A DNA stretch of 64,000 nt, from positions 40,953,518 to 41,017,517 of the forward strand of contig CM046452.1 of the NCBI GenBank assembly GCA_025506515.1, in the 5' to 3' direction. Below, piece by piece: positions 56,291 through 64,000 of this stretch. The stretch is from Flaveria trinervia (Eukaryota; Streptophyta; Magnoliopsida; Asterales; Asteraceae). Each line of letters opens with the position of its first letter. Position 1 is the stretch's first letter. Under the pieces are notes generated by a model that saw nothing but the letters and a program-made list of their open reading frames with translations, had not been told where the DNA came from and did no database searches. Made by a program: the position numbers and the translations under genes.

Positions 56291-57560
56291 AATAGCTTAT
56301 GGTACGTTGATAGTGGATGCTCCCGACACATGACTAGAGATCATTCCTTCCTTCATGACTTCAAGCATGTACAAGGAACTACTATGGCATTGGTGGAGAT
56401 TCACATGGTGGTAGAATTACAGGTGAAGGACCTATGACAAACGGGATGTTGAGCTTTGATAGAGTGAACTACTGTGAACAGCTGAATTTCAATCTGCTAA
56501 GCGTGTCTCAGATCTACGACAAGAAATATTCCATTCACATTACACACACTCATTGCTACATTCTGAAACCTTGATTTCAGATACCTAAGGAATGGTTTAT
56601 CTTAAAGACCCAAAGGAAGACCAATGCATATGTCTTAAACCTGTGTTCAGCATCACCTAAAGAAGAAACATGTCTTTTGTCAAAATCATCATTTGATGAG
56701 TCACAGCTTTGGCATAGAAGTTTGGGGCACACAAACTTTAAAAACATAAACAAGTTGGTCAAAGGAAACCATGTCATTGGTCTTCCTCAAAAAGAATTTC
56801 AGTTTATTGATCACTTTTCAACGTGCCTCAAAGGAAAACAACACAAATCGTCTCACAAAACCAAGCTGGTGAACACTAACAATACTCCATTGGAGTTACT
56901 TCATATGGATCTGTTTGGACCAACTCATGTAATGAGTATTGGAAAGAAACAATATTGTTTAGTGATCATTGATGACTTTTCACGATTCATATGGGTTTTC
57001 TTCTTACTTCATAAAAATGAGGCATCCTAAATCATACAAGAATGTATCACTAAAATTGAAAATCAACTCGATCTTAAGGTCAAAATAATAAGAAGTGATA
57101 GTGGTATTGAATTCAAAAATGAAAGTATGAGTTCTTTTTGTGCAACCAAAGGCATTGCTCATCAATTCAGTGCAGCTAGAACTCTTCAACAAAATGGGGT
57201 AGCTGAAAGGAGAAATAGAACACTGATTGAAGCAGCAAGAACGATGCTAGCCGATGCTAAACTACCAATCACCTTCTGGGCGGAGGCGGTTAATACATTG
57301 TGCTTTGTCTAGAATCGAACTCTACTTGTCAAAGAAAACAACATGACTCCTTATGAACTGCTCTTTCATAGAAAACTATTCATTGGATTTCTTAAATCAT
57401 TGGGTAGTTCTGTCTCAATATTAAACACCCAAGACTATCTGGGAAAGTTTTCATCCAAGTCTGATGAAGGATTCTTTGTAGGTTATTTTTTTTTGTTTCA
57501 AAGGCTTACAGAGTGTTTAATCCTAGATTAAACATTATTGATGAATCAACAAATGTTCAA
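56291..57560 (+). pseudogene. F: protease, GAG-pre-integrase and integrase
   Basis: The protease motif WYVDSGCSRHMTRDHSF (DSG) is at about 56300. Shifts lie near 56390 and a stop near 56572. The pre-integrase is LWHRSLGHTNFKNINKLVKG with FSTCLKGK, so the first zinc Cys is Ser. Integrase has HMDLFGPT (Asp), RSDSGIEF (Asp) and NGVAERRNRTLIEA (Glu) in frames 56677-57030 and 57030-57312, with one stop near 57028 and one at 57310. Downstream it reads to MTPYELLFHRKLF and FVGYFFLF. Confidence 0.85.
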
Positions 57561-58251
57561 TTCAAGGAACATTTGTTTCCCAATCTACAAATGGTCCCGA
57601 CTGGTTGTTTGATATTGACACGTTTACAAAATCATTTGACCAGTTTCACTTGTCTGATGCAGGAAATCTACATTCAAGTGATACTTCGTCAGCTGTTGAA
57701 AGAAGATATGATTTTCCATTGATTCTTCCTACATTTGATGAATGCATGAATGAAGATGTTCCTCTTCAAGCTAATCCCATCAGAGAACCATCACAAAACC
57801 TTAGTGTTTCTTCTGAAGGAGGTCCAAGCCTGGTACCGTCTCACTCATATGATCTATCAAATGAGATCAGAAATCAAAAATAGGCTACTCCTCCGGTTGA
57901 AACACAAAGGACATCAAATGATGTTAGCAATCACAATGCTGCTAAAGCTGAAGCATGAACTAAAACAGAGTCTGACAATCTTCATAATACATCAACAATA
58001 CCAAATGAATGTGCCTCTGATCGTAATGAACTGAATGTCTCCAATCTTGATGTAACGATTGTTGGTGACTCCATTCCAACCACAAGAATACACTAGAATC
58101 ATCCAGTTGAACCATTATTGGTGATCTTAATGAGAGGGTGACAAGAAGCAAATCGAGTATTGCAAACATCTGTTTGTTCTCATGCTTTCTGTGTCAAACA
58201 GTACCCAAGAACATCAAAGAGACACTTCAAGACAATATCTAGATTCAAGCA
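57561..58251 (+). pseudogene. F: integrase-RT hinge
   Basis: Ser/Asn/Thr/Glu-rich low-complexity sequence (57605-57883 WFDIDTFTKSFDQ-like, then LSVSSEGGPSLVPS). It is homologous to B's hinge (MFDIDTLTNSFNSSYLNN at 30432). Broken by several shifts. No enzymatic domain expected. Confidence 0.65.
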
Positions 58252-59714
58252 ATGCAGGAAGAATTGCTCCAATTCAAGAAGCAAGAAGTATGGCAACTGG
58301 TAGATCTTCCTGAAGGACAATACCCTATCGGTACCAGATGGATGTACAGGAACAAGACTAATGATAAAGGGATCGTCATCAAAAACAAAGCAAGACTAGT
58401 GGCACAGGGATACAATCAAGAAGAAGGAATCGACTATGACAAAGTGTTTGCAGCTGTTGCCAGACTAGAAGCAATAAGAATCTTTCTAGCATATTCTGCA
58501 TCCATGAAATTTACTATTTATCAAATGGATGTAAAGTGTTCCTTCCTGTATGGAAAGATTGCGGACGAGGTATATGAGTCAACCACCTGGCTTCAAGATC
58601 CAGACTTCCTCATAGAGTTTACAAGCTTGACAAAGCTCTGTACGGTCTTCATCAAGCCCTAAGAAAGTGGTATGAGACTCTATCATCCTTCTTCTTTAAC
58701 ATGGATATGAAAGAGGAAAGATTGATCAGACTCTCTTTAGAAGAATAAGAGGAAAAGACATGTTGTTAGTCAGATCTATGTGGATGACATTATATTGGCT
58801 CTACAAACAAGCAACTCTACAAGAATTTAAAGACCTTATGCACTCAAAATTTCAAATGAGTGCTATGGGGGAACTCACCTTCTTTCTAGGGGTGCAAGTC
58901 CAACAGAAGATGGAATCTTCATCAATCAATCAAAATATATGGAAACCATGTTGAAGAAATTCCACTTTGCTGACTATCAGTCTATCAGAACTCCTGTGGA
59001 TACTAAAGTAAAGATTGGACCTGATCCTGAAGGCAAACTAGTGGATCAGACTCACTATCGATCAACGATCGGTTCACTTATGTATCTAATAGCCAGTAGG
59101 CCTGACATTATGTTTGGTGTTTGTGTGTGTGCCAGATATCAAGTTGATCCAAAAGAATCACATGTGAATGAAGTTAAGAGGATATTTAGATATTTGAAGG
59201 GCAAACCAGCTCTTGGGTTATGGTATCCAATGGAAGGAGAATTTAATCTCTATACCTTCACAGACAGTGATTATGGAGGATGCAACTTCAAAAGAAAATC
59301 CACCTCTGGCGGTTGTCAATTTCTTGGTCCCAGACTAGTATCTTGGCAATGCAAGAAGAGGAAAAATGTATCTATGTCCAAAACAGAAGCTGAGTATATT
59401 ACAGCATCAGCTTGTTGCTCTCAAGTACTCTGGATTCAAAACCAGATGCTTGATTATGGTTTTAACTTCTTGCACATGCTAGTTTACATTGACAACACAA
59501 CAACTGTTTTCATAACTAATAATCCAGTTCAGCACTCAAAAACAAAACATATTGAAATTAGATATCACTTTTTGAGAGATTATGCTGAAAAGGGTTAATC
59601 AAATTGATTCAAGTACCAACTGAAAATCAATTAGCTGATTTATTCATCAAGGCATTTGAACCTAGTAGGTTTGAATTCCTGGTTCAGTCAATTGGCATGA
59701 TTAACCTTGAGTAA
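58252..59714 (+). pseudogene. F: reverse transcriptase and RNase H
   Basis: The frame 58252-58662 covers VWQLVDLPEGQYPIGTRWMY, NKARLVAQGYNQEEGIDYDK and YQMDVKCSFLYGK. The palm YVDDIILA is readable near 58775 only in another frame. The frame 58939-59598 (219 aa) has TPVDTKVKIGPDPEG, YRSTIGSLMYLIASRPDI, FTDSDYGGCNFKRKSTSGG and MSKTEAEYITASACCSQVLW. A 3' tail LADLFIKAFEPSRFEFLVQS after one stop ends near 59714. Three or four shifts. Confidence 0.85.
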
Positions 59715-60640
59715 AACCATGAAAAACATCAAAAACATTAAAAACATCATAAAACCACAAAAAGAAATCAATTTTGATGAAGAAAAAATCTTTGGGAAAT
59801 GATATAATTACAGTCATTATATCATTCACTATGCTTAATTTCAAAAATTGCAAGACTATCATGACTTACTAGATATGTTGGTAGCTCAACTTGGAAGAGA
59901 ATATACATGCAGTGATGAATTAAAATCTTATTTAATAGTGAAACACTCATCACAGAGTACATGTATGTATTGGCTTATATGAGTGCATGTGTGTGTAAGG
60001 TAATGATACTTTATGAATCTCTTTCACCTACATCAATTTCATCTTTGTTTTGCTGAGCAAAGACCTGATGAAAATGCACATAGTGTATGTCTTGATCCAA
60101 AAGATTCCCAATGAGGAACACATCCAAATTGGATGAATCTACAAAAGCAATACATTCCAAGTGAATGAACAAACGAATCCCATCATGGATCACCTTCCAA
60201 AGTGAAGTGAAAAGAATCCCAATGAGTATCATCATGAAAAGGATCAAGGTAAAAGAATCCCAATAAGAATCAGTGAAAATGAGTTCTCATACCTTAAGTA
60301 ACCTGGTAAGAAAGTTGTGAAAAAGTTCTACCATGCATTGTATAAGCATGGTTGATCATTCCATGCTTGTGTGTGAGGTACACATTGAATAATTAAATCA
60401 ATCAAGAACATGATAACAATCATTTGCATCAAAACATCAACCTGGTATGAGTTTAAGAGGACAAACATACCTTCAATCATCAAGTTCATAAACATGTCCA
60501 TTTAATCATAAAGGATGCGCATGTGTAATGTAAGACTGATATGATCCCAACAAAAGATATAATTCTTCATTACTAATAATCATAATAAAATTCAAAAAAA
60601 ATTTAAATCTTTAAAGTTTCTATCCAAATGTGGATATAAA
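59715..60640 (+). other. F: pol-aORF spacer
   Basis: AT-rich with no coherent frame. Repeated words such as AGAATCCCAATGAG occur near 60200-60270. The minus frame at 60011-60247 has no family resemblance I can see and is probably chance. Leads to the internal polypurine tract. Confidence 0.55.
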
Positions 60641-60654
60641 CTTTAGGGGAGTAA
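60641..60654 (+). other. F: internal polypurine tract
   Basis: CTTTAGGGGAGTAA, preceded by AAA, lies 930 bases after the end of pol and 2.4 kb before the 3' LTR. Near-identical tracts occur in A and B at the same relative place. Confidence 0.75.
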
Positions 60655-60929
60655 TTTAAAATTTTTGAGTAGGTCAAATTTTTGTTTACTAGCTTAACTT
60701 ACTTTCAAAACAAAACAAAAAAAATTTGGTGTTGTTACAAAGTTATACCATTGTATCTCAGCTTATGTAGATTCTTGGAAGCATGAAAGAGTCCAAGATC
60801 AGTCAAAATTAGGAAACTTGTATCACTTGTGACATACAAGTCAATCCAAGCAAGATTAGACAATTTTAACAGTCAACTTCATAAGAAAAATCAATCATGG
60901 ACAAGACTTCATAATATGAAAAATCAATT

Positions 60930-61750
60930 CTGCCGCATTAACTTATGATTAAGTTCAAAAGTTAATGCAGGTAAGTGCATTGGTTAATGCAGGTGAAGGT
61001 AACCCATGCTTATAACCAATGCCGGTAGCTTTATGTTTTCAAATGAAACTAATACGGACAATGATTTTACTCTACCACATTAGTGTGTTACAAGTATACA
61101 TGAAATTTTGAAGTGTTAAAACCTATGAGGAACAAAAATTGTTCTACTGCATTTGTCAATGCGGATAAAATAATTTTCAAGTGTTCAACCGCATTAGTCA
61201 ATGCGTATAAACTTTTAAGTGTTCAACTGCATTTGTCAAATACGGATGAAATTTACACTTCCGTATTTGTTTTACTCATCCGCATTTGTGGATACACATC
61301 TTCAATGCTCATGTACGATCAAGCAGAAATAATTAAGTGATCAATCTCTTGTCAATGAATGATGATCAAGTAAATGTGGATTTATTCTATCGCATTTGCT
61401 ACAGTTAACAAATGCTAACAGTCAGATCTTCTGCATTTGCTACAGTGAGCAAATGCTGACAAATTTTATTCAACCGCATTTGCTACAGTGAGCAATGTTG
61501 AATAAGTTTTGTCAACCGCATTTATTACAGTGAATAAATGCTTATGACTTAGTTCTTCCATATTAGCAACAGTGAACAAATGTGGACAGAAGAAAACAGA
61601 AGTAACAAAACTTTCGCATTTACAACAGTGAACAAATGCGGGTAGTCAAAGTCCGAATTTTTGTCTTCCGCATTTGCTACATTTAACAAATGTGGATGAC
61701 CAAAAGTCAAAAATTTACACTTCCGCATTTGCTACATGGTGATTGCATTT
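60930..61750. repeat. F: palindrome array upstream of the aORF
   Basis: From 60930 to 61290 the units are CCGCATT/AATGCGG types as in F's LTR. From 61380 to 61740 they become GCATTTGCT-ACAGTG-AGCAAATGC (perfect at 61433-61456, 9-bp arms) and relatives, repeated every 55-60 bp with spacers such as TTCAACC or TCTTC. The array stops about 40 bp before a TATA-like box. Confidence 0.88.
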
Positions 61751-61783
61751 GCTCTTAAACTTGTTAAATCTTTTAGAATGCAT

Positions 61784-61800
61784 TATTTGACTATTTAAAG
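61784..61800 (+). promoter_or_regulatory. F: TATA-like box of the aORF promoter
   Basis: TTTGACTATTTAAAG. The LTR promoter has CTATAAATAG, so this is a weaker box in the same setting: directly downstream of the palindrome array. Start predicted near 61825-61835. B has TTTGACTTAAATATTC in the matching place. Confidence 0.45.
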
Positions 61801-61978
61801 GAATTTAAACGGGTCATTTAATACTTTTCAAAATTGTGAGACTTCATAGTGAGACGAGCGCAAATACACAGTACACCCACTTCGATCATCTTCATCATAA
61901 ACAACCAAAGATTTTTGTGTGATTCTACTCAACATGTTCTTGTTATCGATTCTGAAACTACAGTTGCATCAAAACAAG

Positions 61979-62399
61979 GTGAAATTTCCAAAAATTTCAA
62001 CATGACCCAACTTTTGGACTGTTAAACCTAAATCAAACAAAGAACCAAATGATAACGAAGGACACAAAAAATTCGATTTATTGATGTAATATAATACATC
62101 TTTTCGACTTCAATGAACATGCAAACTAATAGAAATTTTACTCATCATGAAAACCTTTATAGTCATGTTTGGTGCAAGAACAGAGCATGATAAAAAAATG
62201 AAAATGTGTAACAAAATCAATGAAATAACATCTAATAAATGGTTCAAACATAGAAACTGTGATTGTTGAACAACAAATTCACCATTTGATGTGACAACAA
62301 TGATACAGTAATGTCAAAAGTTCATTTGACCATTTAATGTCAAACTGATAAACGATAGTCATGAGTTCATTAAAACTGAAACACATGTCTTTTATGCAG
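61979..62399 (+). other. F aORF: candidate 5'-UTR intron
   Basis: AACAAG then GTGAAATTTCC is a donor at 61979. GTCTTTTATGCAG is an acceptor ending at 62399, followed by ATTATATGG. A has TTGTATTACAG then ATCTATGG at the same position relative to the aORF start. 421 nt, AT-rich. Confidence 0.45.
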
Positions 62400-62458
62400 A
62401 TTATATGGAAAATCTTTCATGGAGCAAGCTCCATAATGTCAGCGGTATTTAAACCTTC

Positions 62459-63058
62459 ATGTGCCAGAAGCTGAGGGACTCAGAGATTATCATATTCATC
62501 TCTACAACAAGGGTAGCTTATGCTATCACTATTAGACCCACCATCTATGAGAAACTCATTAGGTCTTTCTGGAATTCAGCTGAGGTAATTGAAGCAGATG
62601 GTGTTAGAACTCTATCAGGAAGAATTGACAATGATCACACTCTTAGCATCACTGAAGATTCTGTTAGAAGATGCTTGCATTTTGGTGATGATGCTAATGC
62701 ATCTCTAGAGCTGGATGATGATGAAATAACCACATTCTTTGCTGAGATTGGTTATGAAGGAGGATTTAAACAAATTGTTAAGGGATTGGTTGATCTGCCT
62801 TGGAGATTTCTAATCCATATGTTTCAGCACTGCTTATCCAAGAGAAAAACAGGATGGAATGATATTCCAATCACCACTTCCTCAGCAATCTGTGCTCTCT
62901 GTACAAACAGGCCATTCAAAATGTCTGCCTATGTTTTTAATGGCCTGACTTCAAACATACACGAAGGGAGAAGATACAAGTTCTTGATGTATCCAAGATT
63001 CATCCGGTGCATGATAAATGAAGCTTTTCAGATATTGCTACCGAGGGATAGTGCTTGA
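62459..63058 (+). pseudogene. F: aORF N-module (199 aa), C-terminally truncated
   Basis: Open frame with FWNSAEV at about residue 37, then SITEDSVRRCLHFGDDANA, GYEGGFKQIVKGLVDLPWRF, HMFQHCLSKRKTGWNDI and YKFLMYPRFIRCMINEAF. It aligns along its length with A's N-module. The true start is probably upstream near 62407 with a small shift, because the first residues differ from A and B. It ends LLPRDSA eight bases before the 3' LTR, so linker and C-module are missing. Function unknown; no enzyme motif seen. Confidence 0.75.
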
Positions 63059-63065
63059 TATTCCT

Positions 63066-63771
63066 TGTTGCACCCTGAAAGGATCATACATGCCAACTCA
63101 ATGGGTGAATTGATGATTGTTCAGCTAGAATCCCACAAGTCCTAGATGAAATGCGGATGAAGATCTGCAAGAAAAAATAAGTGTTATCTTCCGCATTAGT
63201 TAATGTAGAAGACAAAACTCTGATGCGGACAAGTGTTTACTCTTCCGCATTAACTAATATGGAAGACATAATACTAATGTTGAAGAACAAGTTACTATTC
63301 CACATTTACTAATGCGGAAGAACAAAAGAAGACGCGGACAAGACTTTGATCATCCGCATCGATAAATTCGGATAACCAACCAAATGCGCACAACTATTTG
63401 TTCATCCGCATTAATCAATGCGGATGACCAACTTACTAATGCTGATCAAGTAGAGATGCTGATCAAAATTAACTCATCCGCATTTGTCAATGCGGAGAAC
63501 AAGCGGAGATGCGGATCAAGACTTAGACTAGTTTTGATGTATAGGTCAGGGGTAGTTTAGTCATTTTGTAAAAGGCATCTTGTCTGCCTATAAATAGAAT
63601 AGATAACCTCGTACATGTGGTGACGACTGATAGACATATAGAATTTTTGTTGTCATTGATTCTCTTTAATCAATCAACTTTCATATATATAATACAAAAG
63701 CATTTATAAGTATAATTCTTGCAGTGATGTTCTTTGATTGTTTGTTTCCGCCATTCAATCATTGACTTGAT
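63066..63771 (+). mobile_element. F: 3' LTR, interrupted
   Basis: Starts TGTTGCACCCTG like the 5' LTR. Array at about 63155-63520 (perfect inverted repeat at 63403-63426) and TATAAATA at 63589-63596. It runs to 63771, about 75 bases short of the 5' copy's end, where a C/D-type LTR begins. No polypurine tract precedes it. Confidence 0.85.
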
Positions 63772-64000
63772 TGTTGGATTCTGTATGCCCAAGACACATA
63801 GAACATTGATGTGGTTAGTACGTTATGATCCAAGTCGGGTCATACCCAATAACAAGCTTAGCAAACACCAATTACTATTTAATTGATGATATGATCATAC
63901 AATTAAATAATCACACCAATTTAGAAAATGGGTTTTCTAAATAAATTGTATGTGAGAAGGAACAAATTATGAGGATATTTTGTTCATGGATATTATTTGT
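63772..64000 (+). mobile_element. C/D-type LTR start, running off the window
   Basis: TGTTGGATTCTGTATGCCC and the following ATGATCCAAGTCGGGTC match the 5' ends of the C and D LTRs. It is inserted into F's 3' LTR. Only 229 bases are visible, so whether it is a solo LTR or a whole element cannot be seen. Confidence 0.85.

Larger units (their letters stand above)
52160..63771 (+). mobile_element. Element F: SIRE-like copia element with aORF (+)
   Basis: The 5' LTR is 52160-52867 with the PBS right after it. Then come gag, coiled-coil spacer, a zinc-knuckle triplet, protease, integrase, RT, RNase H, internal polypurine tract, palindrome array, TATA-like box, aORF N-module and 3' LTR (63066 on). 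It is the sister family of B. The 3' end is odd: the aORF stops after its N-module and the LTR follows with no polypurine tract. A C/D-type LTR breaks the 3' LTR at 63772. Confidence 0.85.

Noticed and set aside
60011..60247. 78-aa minus frame in the F spacer
   Set aside because: No homology to any aORF module or retroelement protein that I can see, and it is in a repeat-bearing AT-rich spacer.
1..64000. Host protein-coding gene or tRNA gene
   Set aside because: Every coding stretch that I could recognise belongs to a retroelement, and tRNA-like matches are the short PBS sequences only.

Overview
This window is wholly made of plant LTR retrotransposons. I found no host gene, no tRNA or rRNA gene and nothing prokaryotic. 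The sequence is AT-rich, the elements carry tRNA-iMet-like primer binding sites, and the reading frames are copia (protease, integrase, RT, RNase H in that order) and gypsy remnants of flowering-plant type. From memory, a second ORF placed 3' of pol and resembling the one here is common in Asteraceae (daisy family) genome annotations; that is only a hint at the host.

Layout. 1-447 is the end of an A-family LTR (+) inserted in the 3' end of a Ty3/gypsy element (448-2162, +). That gypsy piece truncates a SIRE-like copia element E (2163-7747, -). E shares one LTR (7748-8806) with the next SIRE-like element B (-), whose body runs to 52023. B has been split twice. Element A (10648-23086, -, TSD AGAAT) sits in the tail of B's extra ORF. 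Element C (33945-50044, +, TSD ATAGC) sits in B's gag. C was itself hit by D (40581-48682, -), a close relative of C. After A inserted, a 1.65-kb segment was tandemly duplicated (8397-11702). To the right, 52024-52159 is a scrap of another extra ORF. Element F (52160-63771, +, SIRE-like) follows, and its 3' LTR is broken by one more C/D-type LTR (63772 to the window end).

What stands out. A, B and F carry a large additional ORF (aORF) between pol and the 3' LTR. In A it spans about 1,080 codons. It has an N-terminal module, a disordered Ser/Thr/Pro/acidic and coiled-coil linker, and a C-terminal module. In all three families the segment between pol and the aORF has the same order: an internal polypurine tract related to AATTTAGGGGGAGTA, then an array of short CpG-containing imperfect palindromes, then a TATA-like box, then (in A and F) a plausible 5'-UTR intron, then the aORF. 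The palindrome is family-specific and recurs just upstream of the TATA box in that family's own LTRs. My inference is that the aORF is an independent, spliced transcription unit driven by a copy of the element's own U3-type enhancer and promoter, possibly a fossil internal LTR. The unrelated gypsy LTR uses the same palindrome-array-then-TATA layout.

All gag and pol genes have frameshifts or stops, so these copies look immobile. The most coherent readings are A's aORF, the 345-aa spacer ORF of E, the 371-aa gag-tail ORF of F and the 199-aa aORF N-module of F.
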